Positions 1 to 11,818 of a stretch of DNA of 62,000 bases are shown here, piece by piece (the stretch's first letter is position 1; the number at the start of each line of letters is the position of its first letter). Position numbers and translations under genes: made by a program. This stretch comes from Acanthaster planci. Taxonomy: Eukaryota; Echinodermata; Asteroidea; Valvatida; Acanthasteridae. Where the stretch lies: positions 273,435 through 335,434 of the forward strand of contig NW_019091386.1 of NCBI RefSeq assembly GCF_001949145.1. Reading direction: 5' to 3'. The notes beneath the pieces are model-generated. The model saw only the letters and a list, made by a program, of their open reading frames with translations, had not been told where the DNA came from and made no database searches.

Positions 1-1200
1 AAAAATCAGCTGAATTCTATGTCAAACAAGAAGTTAACTTAAAGAAATCTTTTATCGCTGTATCAATTTAAACTCTGTTTAATTTTTAATTCAGTTTGGA
101 AATGTAAATTCAATAAAAACTTAATGTTTAACCTTAACAATCCTCAATCCTCCAACAGGTGAAGGATTGAGGACTGTTAGGGTTAAGGTGTTCACTTTTG
201 CTGTTCTATATTGATGTAACAGTTACCGATAATTTTCAGTATTTGGCAAAGGTAAACTTTAAGTGAACTTTATTAAATCGTTTTCCCAGTAACAACATTG
301 AAGTGCATGCTGGCGATTACAACTACAGACATCTTGAAACCATCTTCTTATCTAAGATGTTATAGCGGCGTCATCATATCTCCTTTATATCAGAGGTATA
401 TTAAGCATTATTTTCATGTGTAGAAGTGAATGTAATGTTAGAAATAATTGCGACGAAAAGGGTACTTCTAAAGGTTCAATCGAATTGTCACCTCATATTA
501 GGCATGCGCCCCCTACTGAATAGAATGAAAATTCCACCCCAAACTCGCATTCCCTTTTTTTCACCGGCAACCAGCCCCGTCTGACACGGTCAAACCGGCG
601 AGGTAATTCGCATCCCTTTCTCAGCCCACTCCCAGCCGGTGAAAAAAGGTGAATGTTGATTGTCCAATTTCATACCTACGTTTTCATTTCTTCAAAACCT
701 GCGTAAGGATATGGACACAACACAAATTTTGTACACGTGCCCCACCGTGCTTACTGTCAAAAGAGCCGCTAGTGTAAGGTTGTGTTATTTTGAATGTGTG
801 GGTGTGTGTGGGGGGGAGCACACGGGGGCAGAGGGTTCAAGTGGGAGTGGGAAGGAGTCCCCGTTTCCCATTATATATTTACGCTAATGTCTAGAAGTGC
901 CCATTTAGTTATGATTAGAACTTTTGCGCAACGTTGACACAATACGTCACCATGCACTTTACGGGTAACATTCCGGGCTTTCTGAACATTTAAGGGATAT
1001 TCAATTCACTTGCAAGTTGCTCTCCAGAAAATAATTCCAATGTTAAAATTGATGGCGATGGCAGACTAGGACGGGTGACGGCCCGACACGACTGGCAAAA
1101 GGAGGGACGAAGATAGAAGGACGAGACGTGCGACGCCGATCACCTGACACGAGGGACGGCCGAGGCACAATGGGTTGTATGAATGAAAACTTGCAAATAC
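1..1200. other. Upstream spacer, no gene recognised
   Basis: No coding exon with usable splice sites and no family resemblance was found here. An imperfect hairpin of about 22 bp per arm sits at 124-192, built on the words AATCCTCAATCCT and AGGATTGAGGACT. A diverged partial copy of the same word pair lies at 26157-26208, so this is a dispersed repeat. The short reading frames in this stretch look like chance. Confidence 0.5.
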
Positions 1201-1209
1201 TATGAAACA

Positions 1210-2059
1210 GTTGGTGACTTGCCCCTGACCCACGATAAATATTGTTGAACGTCTCAGCTTCTTCCACTTTAACAGCCTTTTCATTTGGGTATGAACAAGA
1301 ACTTTGCACATCCAATGTGCCTGCACGAAAGAAATTACGAACGTTCACTTTCAAACGGTTTTATAGTTATTCACACTGGCTTTTGTAGCCAAAGGTTAAA
1401 AACAGGCCACAGGGAAAGTCCCAAAACGAGTGACCTGCAAGATAATCAGGCTGTGCATCGTTCTGCGTTGCTCTCCGCACCCAAACACCGCACGTGTGAT
1501 CTGGAGAAAGGCGAAAGCTGATTGGTTAGCATTTCTTCGTTCATCATACCTTGCCTTATATAGTCACAAAACTGGCCCCAAGATATCATATGCCCCTCCT
1601 TTTTGCACGCAAGTGGTTTCCACAAGTTTTTCAGAATGCCCTTTGACGTCAGGAAAGGTGAAATATCACCATAGAAACACGACACGACAAAGCACATTAG
1701 CTATACAAACGTCAATGCCTGATAAACCTCATTTGCATGGGCACGTGATCGCAATGACGTCACCAGAATGCTTCTAACAGCGCAACAGATATACATGTAT
1801 TCACAACAATTACCACAAACTGTCGCAAGTCACAGTCGATAGACACACTCGGTTCGGCAGACAATAAGCCAAGTCGACACAGGTCAAAGTCTACAGATTG
1901 TCTGCGATCGGCTTCAGACGTGTCATATCGTTGTCTGTGCCCACGCAACAGTGAGCTACCAGCGACCAGCGGCAGTGGGTGCGGCTGGGCACTCGCTCCA
2001 TTTCTACCACCTTTGGCTGAGCAGACGGTTGGGTTGGTGTACGACTGATCAACATTAAG
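1210..2059 (+). promoter_or_regulatory. Promoter block of Ly6-like gene 1 with Oct, E-box and CRE sites
   Basis: The block is homologous to 10960-11818, which lies upstream of gene 2. Visible sites are an octamer ATTTGCAT at 1731-1738, an E-box CACGTG at 1742-1747 and a palindromic CRE TGACGTCA at 1755-1762. E-box and CRE are separated by 7 nt, the same as in genes 2 and 3. A TATA-like word (TTATATAG) lies near 1556 but is lost in the gene 2 copy and is upstream of the CRE, so it is unlikely to set the start site. That these sites bind CREB/ATF, bHLH-Zip and POU factors is inferred from their consensus sequences only. Confidence 0.6.
1975..2059 (+). other. Untranslated leader exon (exon 0) of Ly6-like gene 1
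   Basis: The 3' boundary is a strong donor, AAG|GTAAGC, with the exon ending at 2059. The preceding sequence (TGGGTTGGTG, then CGACTGATCAAC) is nearly identical in the gene 2 leader and recognisable in the gene 3 leader, and similarity continues into the first intron bases. The 5' end is a guess because no clear TATA box is seen. The matching acceptor lies just before coding exon 1, at 3748 or 3751. Confidence 0.55.
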
Positions 2060-3748
2060 GTAAGCCCGTGTTGAAATTACACGACCGACCTATAAGACGG
2101 CAATTAATGGTTGCCGTTTAAGACTGATGATTACGAGGATTCCTTTCTGGCAATCATGGGATCACTAAAACGATGTCAACACGCAAGATTAAACACACTA
2201 CCAACTCCACACATCGATGAGATTTGGGGTTGAATCATGGTCGCGGCACTCATCAAGTTCTTTTGACCATTTTCAGTGTAGCAGTCAGACCTGCTACAGG
2301 CGGTGGATGAGGGAGTTCGATTCACCAATTATTAAAGTATCCAGCTTACCGACTTTAACAGGATTCGAACTAAACAAACCTGTCTCGGTTTGCTCTTAAT
2401 TGGTTGATGTTTTACTGAGATGATTTCGGCCTATAGCATGAAGATAGAACCCGATCGAAGCAAAAAGGACGAACCCCCTCAAATTTAGAAATGAAAAAAA
2501 ATATTTGAGTAATCAGACAATATGGACCCTATTATTCACTCCACTATCCAACATTTTCAGTCTCACCTTATGTTGTCAAAACGGCGTAGTTACTCTGCAC
2601 GTAGGCCTGAGTTGAAACGTGCTGTATGGGTCGGAGGCGATAATATTATTTAAATCATGCATGAGAATTGTTAACCTCACAGGGAAATCCCCAGTCCCCT
2701 GCAATTTTGTACACCTTGATAATTCCAAAATATCAATAGTAGGCCTATGTAGGGTATGTCGACACAGTTACAAACGACAATGAAAAATGCCACAATACGA
2801 ACGCTGATTCGTTGGATAAAGGTTTCAAGTGGAACATTTGGTACGCTTCTCTCTTCAGCCGTGGGACCGGGGTCTGATTAAGTGTTCTGATTTTGTGCCC
2901 TGTGTCAGAAAAGTGATGAAAAGTCTGATTTAAATATCCCCCAAATTATCTTTTTTTCTCTTGAAAAAAAAAGGTTAGTGTTGCCAATTCTGATCAATTT
3001 CTACTGAAAATAAGACTTCCCGGTTATAAACAGGAGATTTATATAAGGTAAAAGACTGTCCACATCGGTTGCCTGCAAAAATTCGTAATCCGCCAAATAA
3101 AACAATCTGTAAAATAAGTTTGAATTTGAACCAAGTTTTTGCGCAAGTAGTGAAGATCCTGACAATTTGTAACGGAAAAATCCGTCACATATCTAATTTA
3201 TAATGTATAATTAAAATGAAGACTCAATCAGCCTAGCTTTGGGCGTTCCACAAGACAATAAAACATATACAATCTTTCACATACAAATAAAACAAACTTA
3301 CACAAAGAAAGTGAGTTTACGATCGGCGCACCCCTTAAACATCACAATTACAAAGGCTGCACAAACCGTGAACGCTTCCAGCAAAAGCAATATGAAAAAC
3401 ATGATACCCACTGCCTGTCAAGATCTATCTTGATGTGTCCCCGGCCAAGCTGTTGGAAAATGCCTCCCTGATCAATTGTACCCTAGTAAATCAAAGAGCT
3501 AACAAAGGGCTCCGATGGGCTTGGAGCTAGAGCCACTAGGGCCTTGCTACATTAATATGTTCATGCCTCCCGCTCTAGTAGTTCAATAGTAAAGAAATAA
3601 TGAAGACGGTTGCATGGCCATTCAGCTCTCAATTGTAGGCAAGTATCAAGAATGCAGTCAAACCAAATTCAGATACATTTCAGGNTTTTTCCCTTTGAAA
3701 CAGGTCAATCCGTGAGGTACCCGATTGCTACACTGTTTGGCCGTGCAG
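2060..3748 (+). other. Leader intron of gene 1
   Basis: The intron runs from the GTAAGC donor at 2060 to a CAG acceptor near 3748 (or 3751). The acceptor context, GTTTGGCCGTG followed by CAG, matches that of gene 2 (GTTTGACCGTG then TTGCAG). The intron contains the single ambiguous base at 3685. I see no gene inside it. Confidence 0.45.
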
Positions 3749-3766
3749 CAGAAACTGCAGTTCACC

Positions 3767-6599
3767 ATGAAACTCTTGGAAGTTGTCCTCTTTCTGAGTT
3801 TTATTGGTAACGTCCGCTTACATTAATTTGTCCAAACCTGCTCTAAAACACATAAATAAAACGCCTATACTCCTTTACACACATCAGTTTATTGCAAAAC
3901 AGAAAAAGGGCATTCTTACCAAAGTCAATAAGCCAACGTACACGCTACCCTCATAAAATATACATAAAACTCAAAACCGTTCATACAAACAATGCAGTGT
4001 GTCATCATGAACTTAGAACTATATGCGTAGTAGGTTATATATCATTATTTGCTATTTGGTTATTTCCGTCTATTCCAGGAGGCATCATGGGCCTCTCCTG
4101 CTATGATTGCAGCTTTACTGAGAGCTGCTCCGATCCATTCACACCCAGTGACTCCCTGAAAAAAACCTGTTCGTCTCTGGACGGTGCCTGCTACGTAAGT
4201 GAATTATTTAACCAAGACCCACTTCGATGATATATGCCATTGAGATGGCTATCCTTTTCTTTTCAGGAAAAAATACCCAAAAAACAAAAGTAACATTTAA
4301 CAGAAAGCAGCAATAAAGGCTATCGAAACATGCCCCTGAAAGTAAACTCAGAATAAGCCAGCTGTTTGAGGAACATGGTCCATGTAGGTACAAGCCAGTT
4401 ATAAATGTAGTCGAAAGGAACACGGGTTATTCTTAATAGTGCGCCAGAAAGAGTTTGATTGGCCAATCACAACGCGTGTAATCTGTCGACCCTTTCAAAA
4501 ATGCGCATTGGATCGATAGATCCAATGACAGATTTCGCTCACTGTGATTGGCCAACACGTTGCTCTGCAAACTCTTGATGGCGCACTACTGTGAATCAGC
4601 CGTATTAAACAACTCGAAATATGAACCAAATCAAGGGAGAATGAGTACCAAAAGCTAAGTAACAGGCACAGGAACCTTTAACCCGCTTGTAATCTAATAG
4701 TTCCGCTTTATTTCTGAGCTCCCACATAGGTAATATGTCTTACTCATTCTCACCTTTTTTAAAAATATGTAATGGCCCTTTTTCGGAAATGTTCGCTCCA
4801 CAGGATGCTTCAAGTAGGTAACTCCCAGATAACGAATCGGTACAATCAATTAGGTATTCAATGTTGTCTTATACGGCAGTAGGGTCAAGATGGGACGCCC
4901 CGTCAGCCGCTCTTTAGTATTTGATTTTTTTTTGGGGGGGTTGGGCTTTTTTTTGCTTTGTTTTGTTCTTGATTGGTTACTGTACAACATAAAAAGCCTG
5001 AAAATATCACTAAAAATATGCCTTGCTTGTACTGCCGGGTGCCCCCTTGTAAATGCTGGATCTGTCATTGTACGGAGCCTTGAAAGTGCCATCAGATTCG
5101 TTGAGATCCCTCTTCTCACGATGACGACGTTCTACAGGCAGAATTTGAGGCAACTTATTACGGAGGTTTTACATACTCAGATTAGGATGCCGATGCTGAG
5201 CACGCTAAGATGATCCATCATGAATGCAGGCATCCTGTACTGAAATAATGTGTCCACATCCCACTAATTGGCAACATCCTAAAACTCTGCGGATAGCATC
5301 CCACTTCCAAGATATTATTATTCCGTAACTACATATATCCAGATATCGACAGGTTGCCTTTCATAACGTCGTCATCCATAAGTAAAACACATCATTTTAT
5401 ATAACAGGTTTTGCCCTTACCCAACGTATATCAGTAAGGTAGTAAGGTAAGGGCAAAACCTGTTATATAAAATTAACATCTCCCCAACGCAAAAATACAT
5501 CTTGAAAAAAATAAATAAAAATAAAACACATCATGGTCTTTGCTAGTCTGCCATGGCACTTCCTTAGTTCTGCACTAAGTCCATGAGTTTACAATCACCT
5601 TACTAGCCTCCTGACAATTACGAACATATATTCACGAGCATCATGGATTTAAAATAAACAGAATTCAAGTCAGCAAAATTGGCCTGATTGTTGAATAGGA
5701 TGGGGCGGGACGGTTAAATTTCAAGGTTTCTTGTTGTGCCTATGGTCTTACAAATTTCCTTTAGGGGCCAATTTAAAGGACAAGGGCGACGATTTTTGAA
5801 TGTTGTTTGTCAAGAAGTGTAAACGACATGAACACAGATCAATTATTTCTACACGGTATGGTCATTATGCGATACAAGACTCGGAGGCCCAAACACTTGG
5901 GGCATTATAAAATATTAGGTGGGGTATGTCTTCCTATTTGTCCACCCTCCCCTCCCCAAAAGATTGACGTGCATAGCCCAGAGCAGTGAACACAAAGCCA
6001 CTGAAGTACGATTTTTCTTTTTCAGCAAGGTTAGTCGGTGATATTGTTGGTGGCGCGTCCGAATAATCGTACACAACTATGCGAATGTCGCTACACTGAT
6101 CTGAAATTTATTCATATCTGTTCGTCCTGCCAATTACAGGATGATAATGGGTGACTAAGACAATGAAGACATACTCAGTTTGAGAGGTGGGAGGAAATCC
6201 CGGATAAATGCTTCGGGGAAAACCCACGGACTCAGGCAGAGACGACAAACCCAATCTACGTGTGGACCGATCCGGGTTCGAACCCAGGGCCCCGGAGGTG
6301 GAAGGCGAGGAAAGAAACACTACACCAACCTGAATCCCCTAATCTTGTGCTTTATTCTTTCCGTGTTCGCTGCAGAAACTGAAGGCCGAGGGCAGCGGCG
6401 TGAGCATAATTCAAAGATCGTGTGTGCCGGCTGCATCATGTTTAATATGAATGACTGTTTCAGCGCCTCGTATCAGGGCGCTACGGCCACGGCTTGTTGC
6501 TGCACTGGGAACTACTGTAACGGAGCCAGCTCGCTGGGGGTGACGTCCGTCATGGTCACTGCCGCCGTAGGCCTGGTGGCCATGGCCATAGTGGTGTAA
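3767..6599 (+). CDS. Ly6/uPAR-like GPI-anchored protein, gene 1 (frameshifted in exon 3)
   Basis: Coding exons are 3767-3806, 4079-4194 and 6376-6599. Donors are GTAACG and GTAAGT; acceptors are CCAG and GCAG. Exon 1 encodes a signal peptide beginning MKLLEVVLFLSFI. Exon 2 has five cysteines and the family signature C-S-D-P-F. Exon 3 is 224 nt, not a multiple of three. It reads in phase as far as TGT at 6439 and then meets a TGA at 6448-6450. The cysteine-rich remainder (CCC-x4-CN and hydrophobic tail, ending at TAA 6597-6599) is one frame away. The two cysteine codons at 6439 and 6456 are 14 nt apart where genes 3, 4 and 5 have 15, so one base is missing. A pseudogene, a null allele or an assembly error are all possible. 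Otherwise it is closest to gene 2. Confidence 0.75.
4428..4600. mobile_element. MITE (TAGTGCGCC family), copy 1, in intron 2 of gene 1
   Basis: The element has inverted termini built on ATAGTGCGCC and GGCGCACTA, followed inward by AGAGTTT and GATTGGCCAA blocks. The interior includes GTCGACCC and AATGCGCATT. It is clearly related to 40428-40584 in intron 2 of gene 4, which shares both ends and the centre. No coding capacity and no convincing target duplication were seen. This is a non-autonomous DNA element; its superfamily is not assigned. Confidence 0.7.
5394..5473. repeat. Perfect 28-bp inverted repeat (hairpin)
   Basis: The arms at 5394-5421 and 5446-5473 are exact reverse complements around a 24-nt loop. 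The arm core reads AACAGGTTTTGCCCTTAC. It lies in intron 2 of gene 1 and is not obviously related to the other inverted repeats in the window. Confidence 0.85.
6178..6330. repeat. Dispersed repeat fragment with tRNA-like B box
   Basis: The fragment starts with GAGAGGTGGGAGGAAATCCC and runs through AAAACCCACGGACTCAGGC to a GGTTCGAACCC B-box-like word at 6275-6285. It resembles a widespread invertebrate repeat with a GGAGGAAACCCACG core. It has no cloverleaf, so it is not a tRNA gene. It ends only about 50 nt before exon 3 of gene 1. Confidence 0.5.
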
Positions 6600-8595
6600 A
6601 GACAGAGACACAGATAAGAATCTGCCATGATAGCTTACAGTTTAATCAGCTGCAGCCTATAGAGTGCTTTCGCAAAATTTAGTGTTTCGTAAATCACTGT
6701 GCTTTCAAGGGAGCGATCGCGGGCAAATAGCCCACGGAGCGCTCGGCCATTCATGAATTTGTGTCTCCTGTTCGGGTGTATCCTCTGTATGTTAATTCAG
6801 TACGCAGGCCAATTTTTGAAGCATGGAACGCTCTATTTCCTAAATGATGCCAAAAAATCACTGCTTTCCGAGAGTCTCATTACACATGCAGATGACACAT
6901 AGGGAGACCGTGGAAAAATAAATAGTGTGGTAAGAAAATGAAGCAGGAACAATCATAGAAAACAAAGATGCGCCAATAATTACAAAAGGCACATCCTCCT
7001 GCCACAGAAGACAACCATGTGAAAAAGGACATTATAAGGATGCACTTCATAAGAACAAATCTAAAACTTCAGACGATGCTTGATAAACATGGCGATCAAA
7101 AACCAAAAGTTAAAAAAAATCAAACCAGTTCAAGAGCCTTTTCCTGAAGTGACCTATCGACCCACTCGTACCCTGTAAATCGTGCGTTGTAGACAACTTA
7201 CGAAACTGGTAAGAGCGATTTGCGAAGTTCATTGACAACAGTTTGGCAGCCCCTTCCCTATAAGCTCGAAAAGCTTTTTACACTGACGTTATGAAACTAA
7301 CCACACAAAACACAATGAGGGGATATAGCTAAATTGACTGGCAGACAATGACAGGTTGCCAAATTAATTGGTAGATGAGGGGACCCAGCAGTGTTGTAGT
7401 CGAGACCGCCACAAGGTTATGCGCAAGACCATACGCAAGACCATTCGCGAGACCAATCCCAACTTCCCTCGGGACGGTGTGAACTATGACAATGAATGCA
7501 TAATTGAATTCAGACTGGAGGTCTTAACTGGGTTGGTCTTTTTGTGATGACCTTATGGGGTAGGTCCTGTGGACCTCTCAGAGATGTTTCGACTACAACT
7601 CTGGTCGATTGGTGGCAGCATACATGACACCAACTGTAAACGGGCACTCTATAAAGGCAGCCTATAGTAGCCACAGAAAAACCTACCCCAATACGCATTC
7701 ACACTTACCGTAGGGGAAAAGTCTGCTACCTTCGACAGTTAAAACTGCCCTTCTAGTTTGTGCTTGTCATCCACGTTACTGGTTAGCATTTCAACTACAA
7801 CAAACAAATAAACCGAAAAAACGTTGGTGTTTGAATTAAACAGCTTTTCCATCAGTGTAGTGTGGTCCTAGTCCGGCCTTGTGGATACAAGTGTTCAGTA
7901 TCCACTGCATGTTTCTGCCACGCAATACAGTTGAAATGGCAAGAGGCATACCCAATTCCTTTCTTCTCTTAACTTGCCTTAGCAAAAGTAAAGAAACAAA
8001 AAAAGCAAAAAAAATCTTCTCCTTTAGAGTCTTCGAATTGCATTGCTCAAGGAAAAGGCCTGTTAAAAAAAATAACACTCGTGTAATAAAGCAGCATCAT
8101 GTAGAAATCGGCTCGTGTGGTATTATGAAGAGTCAAGGCTGAGTAAAATTGCTATGAAGTCTTGAATGCTTGTGAATAGCGTTGAAAATTAAAGGTCTGA
8201 CATTCATGATGTAGCTATCTCCAATGCACTGGGGTATATAGGTTCGATATAGTGATCAGTAAAGAGGCATGAAGAAAGATACATAAATACGATGGCCTTG
8301 ATGTGCCAATTTTAAGAAAATCAAAGTGCGGGTTAATTAACTTTTAAGTCGTCCGAAGACTGCCACATCAAAACCAACGAAGTTCTGGTCTCAATACAGA
8401 AAAATTTTAATCTTCTAGTAAAAAACTGAAATATGGATTATTATAATAGCTGTCCCAGATCCATTTTGTCTAAATTATAAAGTAAAAATGTATTTGTAAT
8501 AATCAAACTTTTGTAAATTGAAATCATTTCTACGTTTATGCGATATGTTGCAGATGAGAACGTTACACATGAATAAATGATGACAAACATGTCTT
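6600..8595 (+). other. 3' UTR of gene 1
   Basis: No splice signal is needed between the stop codon and a conserved AATAAATGATGAC block at 8572. Two internal segments are shared with sister genes: a TTGGTGGCAGCA block near 7608, as in genes 4 and 5, and a block at 8139-8225 beginning CTGAGTAAA, as in genes 2, 3 and 5. The UTR is about 2.0 kb. Confidence 0.6.
8572..8577 (+). terminator. Polyadenylation signal, gene 1
   Basis: AATAAA lies within the word CATGAATAAATGATGAC. The same word ends genes 4 and 5 and nearly ends gene 2. Confidence 0.65.
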
Positions 8596-8599
8596 TGTT

Positions 8600-9770
8600 T
8601 TCTCCGAATTTTTTATCAGAAGTGTGTGTTCACTGTAGCAGGGGGGCGCTTTGGTTGCGGTTTCAATTAAACATTGAAATTCCTGGCTTAAAAGTGAAAA
8701 GCCTTTATCGGTGAAATCCAATTTCAAAACTTTCAGCTCCAATTTCAAATTCCAAATCAAAGGGGCATGGGGAGGGATAGAGCCTTTGTAACCCTTGGGC
8801 GGTTGGCTGCTCTATTTTCACGTACAACACAATTACAAAATTCTACTTGACATTTTACGTGAAATCCTCATTTCTCCATTATAGATTTTGATGTAAAAAA
8901 CCACTACTGAGAAAATGCTGATTGGAACTAGTTTACAATGATAAGGATAAAGAATCAGGAAAAGATCTTATATAGATAAGATGAAGATGGAAAGCACTAC
9001 AGTGGAGAATGCTGCACTCCACAGATGACGAAAAACAGTTGAGTCCTTGACGGTGCAAACAATGAGCTGCAGCGGGGACGAAGACCACGTCGAATAAGAA
9101 TGACCGGGCTCGAGACGAAACGGCGAGGGCGTGATGACCGTCGGAAACAGTATGAGAACTTGATGATCCCACACACCGGAACTGGGTTCAGTTCACAAAC
9201 TGTCCCTTCCGGAACAAAATTCAGCTCTGCTCTTCACTTGGTCTGGACGAACTTACAAAGTGTCGCTCCACAGACGACTCGCCACCACGGGTTGAAAATG
9301 GTGCGGAAGTCAACAAGTCAACTTCTCACAGTCCGCGGACGGTGGAATTGCCTTCCAAATTTCCTTAGCTGTGCGTGTCTCTGTCTCTCTCTCTTTGTCT
9401 GCCATAGCTCGTTTTTTAAAGCCTACAAGTCTTCAAGTAATTTCTTCATTTTCATTATGTATGTTTCATGAAATAGACTTTTTAGAATTGCTTAATCTTA
9501 CAAGAAACCTCCGGAACATACACCAGAAGACTAGAAATAACCGTGGAAGATGTCCTTATGGCTCCGTGAAATAACGTAGTCTTATTTCAGGAAACCTACA
9601 GAACGCGCAACTTCAACGTTCTAGACTACAGTGAGGTCATTCACGACATGGCGCACGACGCGATGCGTCGTGCGCTCTCGCCCCTTGCTTCATGGTGTTT
9701 ATAGAGGGCGCCTTAACTGTTTTCTTTCATTTCCGTCCGCCGTGCCGTGCATAGTAGCCAGGGCACAGTC
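8600..9770. other. Gene 1 / gene 2 spacer
   Basis: No gene is recognised. At 9630-9740 there is one copy of a repeat with an 11-bp hairpin (GCGCACGACGC), followed by CTTGCTTCATGGTGTTTAT and AGAGGGCGCC. Other copies of this repeat lie at 47320-47440 (+) and 48336-48480 (-). Confidence 0.5.
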
Positions 9771-10525
9771 CACTTATTCAAGCCCTATTGAAAACAGTGT
9801 AAAATCAGCACTGTTCAGGGCCCAATAACATGCATACCAACATCCCGTAGATTTCTGAAACACAAATGAAATAATTGTCTAGTCCCTAATCTTTCAATTT
9901 CTTTTCAATTTTTTGTGGGTTAACCAACTTACATTTTTTTATTATTCCCGCAAAACAAAATCACCCCCCGAAAAGTGATTTTTCCGAAGTCCGATTGCAG
10001 CAATTTTTCCAATAGCAACCCTCGACTTTCTCGGGCACTTAATTATGTCCATTTTTCAACTGTACTTTTTAGCCATTCTGCGGGACCACGCAGTTGATCC
10101 TGGCAACGATTTACAAAGTCTCACCATTTTGGGGGCCCAACAATCTCGTGTTTTCAAAAGATGCTGGGGGGCACTTTGAGCTTTCATTTGAGAGCAGAAT
10201 GGCTAAAAACTACGGTTTAAAAATGGTCCTAAGTGCCCGAGAAAGTTGAGGGTGGCCACTTGAAAAATGGCTGCAATCAGACAGACTTCGGAAAAATCAC
10301 TTTTCACTTTTTGTTTTGTAGGAATAATTAAAAATGTATAATTGGTTAACCCCCAAAACTGAAAAGAAATTGAAAGATTAGTGACCAGATTGGTGACCAG
10401 ACAAGAGTTTCATTTGTGTTTCAGAAATCTCAGGGATGTTGGCGTGCATGTTAATTGTTGGGCCCTGAACAGTGCTGATTTTACACTGTTTTCAATGGGG
10501 CTTGAATCAGTGGACTGTACCCTGC
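9771..10525. mobile_element. Foldback element with arms of about 320 bp
   Basis: The left arm, 9771 to about 10081, is matched in reverse complement by about 10194-10525. It begins near GGGCACAGTCCAC and runs through GTAAAATCAGCACTGTTCAG, AATCTTTCAATTTCTTTTC and AGCCATTCTG. The loop is about 110 bp. Divergence between the arms is moderate. There is no open reading frame of transposase size, so this is a non-autonomous foldback or MITE-like element. Confidence 0.75.
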
Positions 10526-10529
10526 ATGC

Positions 10530-10960
10530 CAAGCTAGACCGCACGCAACCCGGTCAGAGGTCATGGAAGCGCGATATACACTGTGCAACATAGGAAACAC
10601 GTGGACAACTGGCTTATGATAGGATTCATGAGTAAGTCAAAGAAAAGCTCCCCATTCTCATATGAAAGTAATTCTAAAATGATTATAAAAGGAATACTAA
10701 CTTACTTTCCTTGCAGACAAAGATGAACGTACGTCAGAACACCTTCCCTCTGACAAGGCTAATAATATCTAACAAACAGACAGAACTAATGTGGCTGACT
10801 GGCCCTCGCTCGCTCATGTCTTCCGAAAGAGAAGAAAGGCGGAGCGCGCGTCTAAAGACGCACAGTGTAAGTTGCTTGAGCCAGTTGTCTAAGGCACGGT
10901 TCCCTCACGAGAACATGCAAGCACGATTTGCTCATGCGCTGTGCCTTGTCACAAACGGCT
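10530..10960. other. Spacer between foldback element and gene 2 promoter
   Basis: No gene, RNA or repeat is recognised in this stretch. Confidence 0.4.
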
Positions 10961-11818
10961 AGTGACCTGCCCCTGACCCCGTACGATAAATACTGTTGAT
11001 CTTCCCAGCTTGTTCCGCTAGGCCACTACAAGTTCGTTTTTAAATTTGCGAAAGGGTATCAAAGAGAACGTTGCACATCCAATGTCCCAGGAAAGGACTT
11101 ATCAAAGTTCACTTTCCTAGGGTTTTATTCTTACTCTCATGGACCTTTTGCAGCCAAAACGGCTCGGGAAGGAGCATCCAAAACGAGTAACCTGTAAAAT
11201 AATCAAGGCTGTTCAATGACTCCCCTTTAATACTCTCCACACCCAAACACATCGTGATCTGAAGGAAAGACAAAAGCTGATTGGTTAGCATTTCTTCGTT
11301 CATCATACGTTGCCTACAGTCACAAGGTTGACCCCAATATTATACCGCATTCCGAGCTTTTCACGTGCATCGAGTTTCCATAAGCATTCCAGAATGCCCT
11401 TTGATGTCAGAGGTAAAGTCAAAAGGTGAAGTATCACCATAGACACATGAATGACGAAGCACATTAATTTTGCTATGCAAACGTAATGGCAAACCTTATT
11501 TGCATGGACACGTGATCCCAATGACGTCACCAGCAGAACACTTAGTCAGTGCTGTGCAACCGTGACATTATTTACCACCGACCTTCGCAACACACTGCCG
11601 ATCGAAACACTAAGCTCCGCAGACAAGCCAAGTCGACACAGGTTAAAGTCTACAAATTGTCTACGACCGGCTTCAGACGTGTCATATCGTTGTCTGTGCC
11701 CACGCAACACGGCTACTAGCGACCAGCCTGAGAGGCACTGCAGTGGGTGCGGCTGAGCACTCGCTCCATTTTAGGCTGAGCAGGCGGTTGGGTTGGTGAA
11801 CGACTGATCAACGTCAAG
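10960..11818 (+). promoter_or_regulatory. Promoter block of Ly6-like gene 2
   Basis: This is a duplicate of the gene 1 block. It has the octamer ATTTGCAT at 11498-11505, E-box CACGTG at 11509-11514 and CRE TGACGTCA at 11522-11529, again with 7 nt between E-box and CRE. The TATA-like word of the gene 1 copy is replaced by GCCTACAGTC. The most conserved stretches are those around the three sites and from about 11570 to the leader donor. Confidence 0.6.
11735..11818 (+). other. Untranslated leader exon of gene 2
   Basis: The exon ends at 11818 with AAG|GTAAGC. Its sequence is nearly identical to the gene 1 leader (TTGGGTTGGTG, then CGACTGATCAAC). The 5' end is not resolved. The acceptor is TTGCAG, ending at 14124, 15 nt before the ATG. 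Confidence 0.55.

Noticed and set aside
1556-1562. TATA box for gene 1
   Set aside because: It lies about 200 nt upstream of the CRE and 500 nt before the leader donor, and it is not kept in the gene 2 copy.
6241-6300. tRNA gene suggested by GGTTCGAACCC
   Set aside because: It belongs to a longer dispersed repeat and has no cloverleaf.
6180-6599. 139-codon open frame over exon 3 of gene 1
   Set aside because: Its first half is a dispersed repeat and intron sequence. Only the end from about 6456 is family-like, and the acceptor at 6375 places the start of the exon in another frame.
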